From assembly GCA_964654285.1 (NCBI GenBank), contig CAZZJC010000001.1, positions 219,486 to 283,485 on the forward strand: 64,000 nucleotides of DNA, written 5' to 3'. The translations under genes and the position numbers were made by a program. Every line of letters starts with the position of its first letter. Within the stretch, counting starts at the first letter, position 1. Below the pieces are notes generated by a model. That model did no database searches. It saw nothing but the letters and a program-made list of their open reading frames with translations, and was not told the origin of the DNA. Source of the DNA: BJHQ01 sp964654285. Lineage in GTDB: Bacteria > Planctomycetota > UBA11346. Below, piece by piece: positions 50,327 through 57,878 of the stretch.

Positions 50327-51379
50327 GTGAGTACGAGCCCATACCGCACCGCGGATGAGGTGGCCCCGCAATCCGCCAATCCCAACCAGCCTGCACCCGG
50401 CAATCATGGTCGGCAGCGTCTGCCCGTGGCTCGTCTCCGGGAGTGGGAAGCCCTCCAACGCGGCTGCTTCATCTGCTTCGGGATGTCGACCTACGACGGA
50501 GATGAGTTCAGCAATGGCAAGGCGCCTTCGACGGCCTACGCCCCCGACCGCCTGGATGTCGACCAGTGGGTCGGGGTCATCCGCGATGCCGGTTTCCGCT
50601 ATGCCGTCCTGACCGCCAAGCACGTCGCCGGCCACTGCCTCTGGCCCACCCGCTACAACGACTACCACGTCGGCACCAGCGGCAACCGCACCGACGTGGT
50701 CGCGGCCTTTGTCGAGGCCTGTCGCCGCAGGGGCGTGCTGCCCGGCCTGTATTATTGCTCCTGGGACCACCATAATCTGTTCGGGTCCAGGCCGCCGGTC
50801 CTGGGTGCGCCCGACCAGTGGACGGCCTGCTTCACGACCGAGGCCTATCAGGAGTTCCAGTTCAACCAGTTGCAGGAACTGGCCATCAACTATGGATCCA
50901 TCGCCGAATTCTGGATCGACATCCCCCAATTGATGCCCGCCGCCGCGCGCCGGCGGCAGTACGCGATGCTGACGGAGCTCCAGCCGCAGGCCTGCGTCAT
51001 CTTCAACAAGGCCCAGAACAAACGCGGCAAGGATCCCTTCGCCGACTGGCCGGTCGATGTGATGAACCACGAGCAGCACATGCCGCCATACAGCGCTGGC
51101 GGCTACGGTTCCGCCCCCGGCCATCAGCCCTGGCAGCGCATCCACGGCGAGTGGTACTATCAGCCCTGCGAATTCTGCGACACCGTCAATGATCATTGGT
51201 TCTGGCTGCCTGAGGACAGGCCGAAGAGCGATGCCGAACTGCTGGGAACCGCCCTGTTGTGCCGTTCGCGCAACATGAATCTCCTCCTGGACATCGCCCC
51301 CGATCCGCACGGCGTGGTGCCGCAGGAGCAGGTCGCGGCGCTGCAGCGCCTGCATCGCAACCTGGAACGGATGCGGTAG
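50327..51379 (+). CDS. Alpha-L-fucosidase, glycoside hydrolase family 29-like
   Basis: A 350-residue GH29-type enzyme without a signal peptide. FGMSTYDGDEFSNGKAP and WVGVIRDAGFRYAVLTAKHVAGHCLWPTRYNDYHVGTSGNRTDVVAAFVEACRRRGVLPGLYYCSWDHHN are the (beta/alpha)8 barrel hallmarks, and IAEFWIDIPQL contains the probable nucleophile D198. NMNLLLDIAPDPHGVVP is the conserved C-terminal block ('N..LLLNVGP...G'). It is shorter than typical GH29 (400-550) because the C-terminal beta-sandwich is missing. Absence of a signal peptide suggests action on imported oligosaccharides. Start is GTG at 50327 with GAGGAG upstream; longer in-frame readings run through the operator region. Confidence 0.87.
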   Translation: MSTSPYRTADEVAPQSANPNQPAPGNHGRQRLPVARLREWEALQRGCFICFGMSTYDGDEFSNGKAPSTAYAPDRLDVDQWVGVIRDAGFRYAVLTAKHVAGHCLWPTRYNDYHVGTSGNRTDVVAAFVEACRRRGVLPGLYYCSWDHHNLFGSRPPVLGAPDQWTACFTTEAYQEFQFNQLQELAINYGSIAEFWIDIPQLMPAAARRRQYAMLTELQPQACVIFNKAQNKRGKDPFADWPVDVMNHEQHMPPYSAGGYGSAPGHQPWQRIHGEWYYQPCEFCDTVNDHWFWLPEDRPKSDAELLGTALLCRSRNMNLLLDIAPDPHGVVPQEQVAALQRLHRNLERMR

Positions 51380-51430
51380 GGATCACCGATCGCGCCATCG
51401 CGCGTGCGGACGACGGCCGCGGATCCGCCG

Positions 51431-52255
51431 TCACCGTTCCTGCGTGCGCAGCCACCGCGCCGGCGGCAGGCCGAAGCGCTGTCGAAAGGCCGTGCTGAAA
51501 CGCGTTCGATCGCGCCAGCCGGCGGCGTGGGCGGCCGCCTTGATGCCCAGGCCGGCGCGCAGGGCATCGGCGGCCTGATCCAGGCGCCAGTCCAGCCGCA
51601 GGCGCTGCGGGCTGGTGCCGGTCTGGGCGCGGAAGAGGCGCAGGAAACGGCCTATGCTGAGATCGGCGGCGGCGGCCAGTTCGGCGATGCTGAGGTTGGC
51701 GGCGGGATTGCTGCGCAGCGTCCTGAGCGCTTGCAGGATGCGGGCGTCGCTCGCCTCGGATTGCCAGGCGGAATCAGGAAGAACCGAGAGGACGAGGCCG
51801 ATCAGGGTGGCGGTAGAGACCATTTCCGGGACACTCGGCGCACCACGGGCGATCTGCCACGAGGTCAATTTGCGCAATATTCGGGCTTCGGTCTCACCCA
51901 CGGGATGCAGATACGGCGTTTCGAATCGGCAAGGAGGATCCAGGCGGAGTGATAGGTAGAACTGGACGGTGGGTTCGGTGAGACGGCGCAAGACCGTCTG
52001 ATGTGGTGGTAGTAGGATCAGGTGGGAGGGATCGAGACGCACCTCGGCGGCTTGATGATGGAATCCCAAAAATACACGTCGATCAGCCCACCATAGATTC
52101 CACTCGGAAGTGCGGATTCCCTCAGCGATTTCCCCTGGTTGAACCCAGCGGCAGCCGCCATGGATCACCGCCCATTGCGGGGAACGCAGGGATCGGCTGG
52201 TTGGGGGACCTTGACGAGGGATCTCGGTTTGTGGGGGTAAAATGCCGTCGTTCAC
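51431..52255 (-). CDS. AraC family transcriptional regulator of the glycan locus
   Basis: A 274-residue regulator. The N-terminal sensor half (CRWVQPGEIAEGIRTSEWNLWWADRRVFLGFHHQAAEVRLDPSHLILLPPH) is cupin-like; the C-terminal half is the AraC HTH pair (LSIAELAAAADLSIGRFLRLFRAQTGTSPQRLRLDWRL then IKAAAHAAGWRDRTRFSTAFRQRFGLPPARW). The start is GTG. It lies between the GH29 gene and the large co-directional glycan operon, diverging from the latter by 161 bases, so it probably senses a sugar signal and controls both sides. Confidence 0.92.
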   Translation of the reverse strand: MNDGILPPQTEIPRQGPPTSRSLRSPQWAVIHGGCRWVQPGEIAEGIRTSEWNLWWADRRVFLGFHHQAAEVRLDPSHLILLPPHQTVLRRLTEPTVQFYLSLRLDPPCRFETPYLHPVGETEARILRKLTSWQIARGAPSVPEMVSTATLIGLVLSVLPDSAWQSEASDARILQALRTLRSNPAANLSIAELAAAADLSIGRFLRLFRAQTGTSPQRLRLDWRLDQAADALRAGLGIKAAAHAAGWRDRTRFSTAFRQRFGLPPARWLRTQER

Positions 52256-52416
52256 GCCCTCATGGTCAATCCGCGCAACAAATGGGCAAGCGATGGCCTA
52301 TCCTGGCGCTGGCAAGGCGGGGGTGTTGCCCTCATACTTACCCATGACTGTGGGTGGATTTTTGCCGGCGTTTATCCGGCCGTTTCATTCCATGCCAGAC
52401 ATCGGAAGGCTGCACC

Positions 52417-55122
52417 ATGATGACGACTTTCCCGCAGGCAGTCTTGTTGCTGCTGTGCTTCACCCTGGGGGCCGTTGAGAATCCGGCCTCCGATGGCGCG
52501 TATGTCCTGCGGGTCGAGGCGCCGTTCGCTAGTACAGCCCCGGCCTGGTTGCCGCTGAGGGTTTCTGTTCAGGTCACGGGCGGCAAGCCGGTGGCGGCCT
52601 TCGCCACGGCGCAGCAGCTCAATGTGACCTGGCATGAGGTGGACGTCAGCGATGTGCAGTTCAGCGAGAACCGTTTCACCGGCGCCTTGGGCCTGCGGCT
52701 GCGGCGTGATGACATCCAACAAAGCGATGCCGAGAGGGCCATCGCCAATCCCAAACCAAACTGGCGCTATTCCGACGGCTTCATGGGATTCACCAGCCAG
52801 ACGCTGCGGATCTCATGTCCGGTCGGCACGGTGACCGGTGCTGCGCCGGGCGAGGCAAGTTGGGACAAGGACCTGCTGGGGCGTACCCCGCCGGGGACTG
52901 CCAAGGCACGGGCTTGGCGCGAAACGGTCGCCGACGACCAGCAGACGCGGCATGTCGAACTGTTCCTGCTGCGCTGGACTGATACCGCCAAGGGTGGTTC
53001 CTATGACGCCATGTACGGCAGCGCCTCGTTGCTGCTGCGCGGGGTGCTGACCAACGGCCAGGCGCCGAAGCTCATCGCGCTGCAAGCCACCGAACGTTAC
53101 CAGATGCAGTTCGCCGATCTGCTGTGGCAGGTGCCCGAGAGCGCGCTGCAAGTCGATGGCGCCAGCGTGCGCGGCTCAGCGGTGCTGGTGCCCAACGAGG
53201 AACTGCGTGGCAAACTCATGCCCACGTTCCATCCCTTGCCCGCCAAGCCCGTGCGCATGAGCCTGGAAGGCCGACTGATCGGCAACACCCTGGCCGGCAC
53301 GGCCAAGATCCAACACGAGGACAAGACCGTCGAGTCGATGTTCCTCGGCCAGGTCCGGCCTTTTGCCCATGCGCTGCATGCCGACCGCACGCCCCGAACC
53401 TGGAACTACGCCAGCGAACCCGACCCCGCGCTGGTCGAGGCCGCCCAGCGGGAAGCCGCAATCCCCATCCGCCCCGGCGTGAGCGGCGAACGTCCGTTCT
53501 GGTCGGACGTGGTCCGCTTCGGCGGCTATGACCGTTTCGTCGTGGACGGAAAGACGGTGGTCCAATTCGATGGCGGTCCGAAGCGGGAACTGCTGGTCCT
53601 GCCCGAGGAGGAATATCGTGCGAAACTGAAAGAGCAGATCTTTGACAGCATCGCGGCTCCGACCTTCGACCTGAAAACCGTGCCAGGCGCCGTGAAATAC
53701 CGGATCGTCATCCGTCATGAACGAAAAACCCATGATCCGGTGGCCGCGTTCGAACACGTGATGGAGGCGCCGTCGCCTTCGGCCTCGCTGGGATCTCTCT
53801 GGGACAAGATCCCCGTTCACAGTGGGAAACACGACTGTTCGCCGTACCGTTTGATCGTGAGCGGGCTGGATGCCCAGGGCCAGGTCGTTGGTTCAGTGCA
53901 GACGGTGAGTTTTCGCAAGAAAGCCGCCTTCGACGGTCCCTATCACAAGCTGCCACGCAGTTATCGTGATGCGGCGCTCCTCAGCGCCCGCTGGATGCGC
54001 GACAACCCGCGCAACACCTTCGCCCGGCTGGGAATCGGCGAACCTGGGATCAGCGGAGCGGGCGGCGACGGCCAACTGTGGTACACGACCTTCAGCGCCC
54101 TGTACGCCGCCCTGGTCGTGCATCAGCTTTCGCCAGACCCGGTCGAACGGGCTGACGCCTTGGAACAGGCGGTGGTGAGCGGCGATCTGTGGCTGCGCAG
54201 CATGGCGTGCAACTACCTGCCTGATACCTACAAGGGCTGGGTCTTCGATCAGTGGATCTATGGTACCGGCTGGCTGGACCTGTACCGGCTGACCGGGGAT
54301 GGGCGCTACCGCGATGCGGTGCTGGAACACGCCCGGCGTCTGGTCGCGAAGCAATTGCCGAGCGGAACCTGGCCCGATGTCGAGGCAAGCAACGGTCACA
54401 CCATGGTCGATCCCCAGAGCGGCCGCCCGTTCATCCAGTCGATCCAAGGCCCCAGCATGCAGCAGTGGGATCCGTCCAGTGCATTGTATTACCTGGGCCG
54501 CATCCGAAAGGAGTTGAACCTGGACGAGTTCAAACCCGCCGAAGACAGGACCTGCCAATGGATCGTGGACAACAGCCTGGCCCGCATGGAATGGCGCAAG
54601 CAGGGCCCGCACGCCTCTGAAGATCACAAGATGCCCTGGACCGTCCTCCCGGACTGCGCCCTGCATTTCTTCCACTACCTGGCCTTGGATCTGCCGGGGC
54701 GTTCACCGGACTGGAACGTGATGGCGGATCTGCTGCGCTGGAGTGAAGACCGGGTGGTGGACTGGCGGCGCACGGTCTTCGTGCCGGGCAAGGTTGCTCC
54801 CATCATTCCGCCGTTCCAGGTCAAGCCCTCGATCGACTACATCAAAAACCGCGATGTGCAGCTCCGGCTGGCGCATGCTTACGCCATGTTGGCACAGAAG
54901 ACCGGAAATCCCCTGCATCGCGCCAAAGCCGAGGCCCTGGCCGGCTCGATGCTGGTGGCCCAGTTCCCCACCACCGGCCAGATCCCGCATGTGCCCACCA
55001 TCGACACGCAATTCCAGACCGGTGCCGGCTATGCCGGCCCGGGCAGCGGAGATGGCGGCAACAAAGGTGAATATGCCACCATGGCCCTGCTCGCCCTCAG
55101 CCAACTGATGGAGACGAAGTAA
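52417..55122 (+). CDS. Large secreted protein with C-terminal all-helical enzyme-like domain, copy A
   Basis: A 901-residue protein. Signal peptide MMTTFPQAVLLLLCFTLGAVE; then a beta-rich N-terminal half (DGAYVLRVEAPFASTAPAWLPLRVSVQVTGGKPVAAFATAQQLNVTWHEVDVS) including a Fn3-like segment (FDLKTVPGAVKYRIVIRHE). From about residue 506 an all-helical domain starts: ALLSARWMRDNPRNTFARLGIGEPGISGAGGDGQLWYTT, NYLPDTYKGWVFDQWIYGTGWLDLYRLTGDGRYRDAVLEHARRLVAKQLPSGTWPD and WRKQGPHASEDHKMPW. The repeated helix pairs suggest an (alpha/alpha)6 toroid as in glycoside hydrolases and polysaccharide lyases, but no catalytic signature I can assign. A paralogue is copy B at 57879. It heads the operon after AraC. 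GGAAGG precedes the chosen ATG. Confidence 0.82.
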   Translation: MMTTFPQAVLLLLCFTLGAVENPASDGAYVLRVEAPFASTAPAWLPLRVSVQVTGGKPVAAFATAQQLNVTWHEVDVSDVQFSENRFTGALGLRLRRDDIQQSDAERAIANPKPNWRYSDGFMGFTSQTLRISCPVGTVTGAAPGEASWDKDLLGRTPPGTAKARAWRETVADDQQTRHVELFLLRWTDTAKGGSYDAMYGSASLLLRGVLTNGQAPKLIALQATERYQMQFADLLWQVPESALQVDGASVRGSAVLVPNEELRGKLMPTFHPLPAKPVRMSLEGRLIGNTLAGTAKIQHEDKTVESMFLGQVRPFAHALHADRTPRTWNYASEPDPALVEAAQREAAIPIRPGVSGERPFWSDVVRFGGYDRFVVDGKTVVQFDGGPKRELLVLPEEEYRAKLKEQIFDSIAAPTFDLKTVPGAVKYRIVIRHERKTHDPVAAFEHVMEAPSPSASLGSLWDKIPVHSGKHDCSPYRLIVSGLDAQGQVVGSVQTVSFRKKAAFDGPYHKLPRSYRDAALLSARWMRDNPRNTFARLGIGEPGISGAGGDGQLWYTTFSALYAALVVHQLSPDPVERADALEQAVVSGDLWLRSMACNYLPDTYKGWVFDQWIYGTGWLDLYRLTGDGRYRDAVLEHARRLVAKQLPSGTWPDVEASNGHTMVDPQSGRPFIQSIQGPSMQQWDPSSALYYLGRIRKELNLDEFKPAEDRTCQWIVDNSLARMEWRKQGPHASEDHKMPWTVLPDCALHFFHYLALDLPGRSPDWNVMADLLRWSEDRVVDWRRTVFVPGKVAPIIPPFQVKPSIDYIKNRDVQLRLAHAYAMLAQKTGNPLHRAKAEALAGSMLVAQFPTTGQIPHVPTIDTQFQTGAGYAGPGSGDGGNKGEYATMALLALSQLMETK

Positions 55123-55124
55123 AC

Positions 55125-57413
55125 ATGGAACCCATCACGATCGAGCCTGGACGCCTGGACAGCCACGATCTGGTCTGGAGGCAGATGCCGCTCTGCCGAC
55201 CCGAATCGCCCGAACCGGCCGAATACGGCGCCTACCTGGGCAACGGCACCCTCGGCGCCCTGGTCTATGCCGTCGAAGAACCCTGCGATTTCCCCCATCA
55301 CACCGTGCAGGTGGACGTGGGCCGCATGGATGTGGCTGATTGCGGCGGGACACGCGTGGACGGCAGCGAATGGTGGGACAAATGGGGCATGCGGCACAAG
55401 GGGACCCGCCTGCATACCGGCGGTTTCCGCCTGCTGACCCGTGGTCTGGCCCAGGCCGGGGCCATGCGCCTGGATCTGGCCCAGGCCGAATGCCGGGCGG
55501 AACTGATGACGAAGCACGGAGCCGAGACGGGCACCATCGCCGTGCGCGTCCTGGTGGCGGCCGAGGATCCGGTGGTGCAGGTCGAAGTCCGCCACGCGGG
55601 CGGAGAGAGACGTCCGCGATTCCTGCGCCGGGCCATGCCCTTTCCCGGCTGGCCGGCGGCCCAGGTGCAGGACCGGGACGGCATCCGCGTTGAAGTGCAG
55701 CCGCTCCTGGACGGCCAGGACTACGCCGTGGCCTGGACCGAGGTGGTCGAACCCGGCCGGGTGCTGCTGCTGGTCTCGCTGGGCGTCAGTCCGCGCATCA
55801 AGGGCTTTTCGCGCGGCGGTGGCGACCAGCGTCCAGCCGGCGACGAGGCCTGGGACGCGGTGGCCAAGGCGCGCCGCGACCTGATCGGCGTCGAGACCCG
55901 GCATCGGGCCTGGTGGCAGGGTTTCCATTCCCGCAGCCAGATCGCGGTGCCAGATGCGCGTTTGGAGGGTTTCTACGCGGCCATGACCTATCTGCTGGCC
56001 TGCACCACCCGCCGTGGCGCGCCCTTCCCCGACCTCACCGGGCCGTGGTCCTATGGCATGGCCGGGCCGGATGACTGGGCGCATTGCCCCGGCTATCCCC
56101 ACATCTGGCTGAACCTGAACGCCCAGTTCCATTTCCTGCTGCACCTGGCGTCGAACCACTCCGACGAATGCGGCGAGGTGTTGTTCCGCTCGCTGGCCAT
56201 GCTGTCCGACCAACTGTTGGGGCCCCATCCTGACCCCGATAAGGCGGTCGGCACCGGCGGCGGCTGCGGGTATGACTTCAACAGCGGCGACCGAGAGGAA
56301 CGGCTTGGCAGCCATCTGGTCTGGCTCCTGCACAACGCCTGGCTGACCAGCCGTTACGCCGCCGATCCGCAGTCCGCGCAGGCTTGGCGCCGCCTTTTGC
56401 CCCTCTTGGCCGGCGCCCTCAATGAAATGCTGGCCCGCGTCAAGCGTGGTGCCGATGGCAAACTCCACCTGCACCATTGCCAGTCGCCCGAATACCCGCC
56501 GACCAGGGAATTCCCATCGATCAGCGTGGTCGGCTGCACCGATTCCTGCTATGAACTCTCGATCCTGCGCTGGGGACTGGCCCGGCTCCTGGCCGACCTG
56601 CCCCAGGATCCGCGCGCCGCGCGCTGGCGCGAGGTACTGAGCGGTCTGGCGGACTATCCGCAGGACGAGAGCGGCCTGCGCATCGCCCGCGAGGTGCCCT
56701 GCGACCTGGGCCATCGTCATTATGCGCACCTGATGATGGCCTGGCCTTTCCGGGAATGGTCGGCCGAGAACTCCGCGCAGCGGACGCTCATGCAGCGTTC
56801 CATCAAAACCTGGCTGACCAATCCGCCCGACGCCAAGGGACGGACGGGCTTCACCTGGGCGGCGGCGGCCGCCTTGGCCGCCCACTGCGGCGACGGCGAG
56901 GCCGCCTGGGCCCACCTGAACACCTATTTCGATGAACCCCGGCGAGGCGTGTGCAGCGGCCGCCTGCCCAATGGCATGGCCCGCGAATGGGGTTTATGCC
57001 TGGAAACCCCGCTGGGCGCGGCCAACGCCCTGGTGGACATGCTGGTGCAATCCCACGGCGGCCTGATCCGCGTCTTCCCGGCCGTGCCCCAGGACTGGGA
57101 CACGGCGCAGTTCCTCGGTCTTGCCGCCGAAGGGGGCTTCACGGTCAGCGCCCGCCGCGAAGGGGGTCGCACGGTCTGGGTCGAGGTCATCAGCCAGGCC
57201 GGCGAATCGGTGCAATTAGGCCACGGCATAGCGGGCGAACTCGATCTCCAGACCGCAGGCGGCATGCAGGCCCAGGTGGAGGGGGCCGGGTTGCTGCTCC
57301 ACGGCCCGGTCGGGGCCCGGATCAGGATCTGCCGACGCGGTGGGACCGTCCAGCCGGCTCCCATCGCCGAGCGCTTCCATCCTGGCTGGCGCTGGGGCGG
57401 GGCGCCTGCATGA
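55125..57413 (+). CDS. Glycoside hydrolase family 95-like protein
   Basis: A 762-residue enzyme without an obvious signal peptide. EYGAYLGNGTLGALVYAVEEP corresponds to the GH95 opening (LPLGNGRLGA...), GRMDVADCGG and GGFRLLTRGLAQAGAMRLDLAQAECRAEL to the N-terminal sandwich; the (alpha/alpha)6 domain follows. The C-terminus LIRVFPAVPQDWDTAQFLGLAAEGGFTVSARREGG is strongly GH95-like. GH95 enzymes are 1,2-alpha-L-fucosidases or L-galactosidases. Catalytic residues could not be placed with certainty. The gene starts two bases after the copy A stop, so it is translationally linked to it. Confidence 0.78.
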   Translation: MEPITIEPGRLDSHDLVWRQMPLCRPESPEPAEYGAYLGNGTLGALVYAVEEPCDFPHHTVQVDVGRMDVADCGGTRVDGSEWWDKWGMRHKGTRLHTGGFRLLTRGLAQAGAMRLDLAQAECRAELMTKHGAETGTIAVRVLVAAEDPVVQVEVRHAGGERRPRFLRRAMPFPGWPAAQVQDRDGIRVEVQPLLDGQDYAVAWTEVVEPGRVLLLVSLGVSPRIKGFSRGGGDQRPAGDEAWDAVAKARRDLIGVETRHRAWWQGFHSRSQIAVPDARLEGFYAAMTYLLACTTRRGAPFPDLTGPWSYGMAGPDDWAHCPGYPHIWLNLNAQFHFLLHLASNHSDECGEVLFRSLAMLSDQLLGPHPDPDKAVGTGGGCGYDFNSGDREERLGSHLVWLLHNAWLTSRYAADPQSAQAWRRLLPLLAGALNEMLARVKRGADGKLHLHHCQSPEYPPTREFPSISVVGCTDSCYELSILRWGLARLLADLPQDPRAARWREVLSGLADYPQDESGLRIAREVPCDLGHRHYAHLMMAWPFREWSAENSAQRTLMQRSIKTWLTNPPDAKGRTGFTWAAAAALAAHCGDGEAAWAHLNTYFDEPRRGVCSGRLPNGMAREWGLCLETPLGAANALVDMLVQSHGGLIRVFPAVPQDWDTAQFLGLAAEGGFTVSARREGGRTVWVEVISQAGESVQLGHGIAGELDLQTAGGMQAQVEGAGLLLHGPVGARIRICRRGGTVQPAPIAERFHPGWRWGGAPA

Positions 57414-57510
57414 ATGCCAGGTCGGTAGCGTCTGCAACCAGGCACCCTTCAGGGTCATGCACCTGGCTCGCCTGGGCGAATTGCTCCCCCTCCCCCTGCT
57501 AGGGAAAGCC

Positions 57511-57837
57511 ATGAAACCGATCCTGAACCAGATCAGCGCCATGGTCCTGCCCGTCGCCGCCTTGGCGGCGGCAGACCCCGTCCCCCCTGCAACCGTGGTC
57601 ACCGAGGCCGAAGCGCTGCGGATCGGGTGGCCGGGATTCGCCGGGCCGCGTGGCAACGTCATGCCGCTGGCGACTGACGTGCCGCTTGTGGATGACCTGA
57701 GCCCGGCGCGCATCCTGTGGGTGAGCGCGGGCCGTGATCTGGGGAGCGCCAAGAGGGCCTCACCGGCAGCTAGCAGGCGGTTTGGGGCCAGGCCGTCGAA
57801 TTTGACCGGATCTTTGCGCGGCCAGATCGCGCCTTGA
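57511..57837 (+). pseudogene. Truncated PQQ-like propeller gene
   Basis: The frame from the ATG at 57511 encodes a signal peptide (MKPILNQISAMVLPVAALAAADP) and then IGWPGFAGPRGNVMPLATDVPLVDDLSPARILWVSAGRDLGSAK. This aligns with the N-terminus of the intact propeller at 62632 (DWPGYRGANGQFSETSGVQLGRD...ALLWESEEKTIGYGKS). After about 75 codons similarity stops and the frame continues as unrelated sequence to a stop at 57835-57837. No continuation is seen downstream, so it is a 5' remnant. The 57414-57510 stretch before it is AT-poorer spacer without other genes. The unrelated tail, read on the minus strand, ends like a transposase C-terminus, but this is weak. Confidence 0.6.
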
Positions 57838-57878
57838 TCGCCACCCGCCTCACGATGACCACCCATGAGACCACCATT

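Noticed and set aside
48356..51355. A 999-codon minus-strand frame
   Set aside because: It covers the altronate-type dehydratase and the fucosidase on the other strand and consists of shadow sequence.
55029..56915. A 628-codon minus-strand frame
   Set aside because: It is antisense to the GH95-like gene and lacks domain features.
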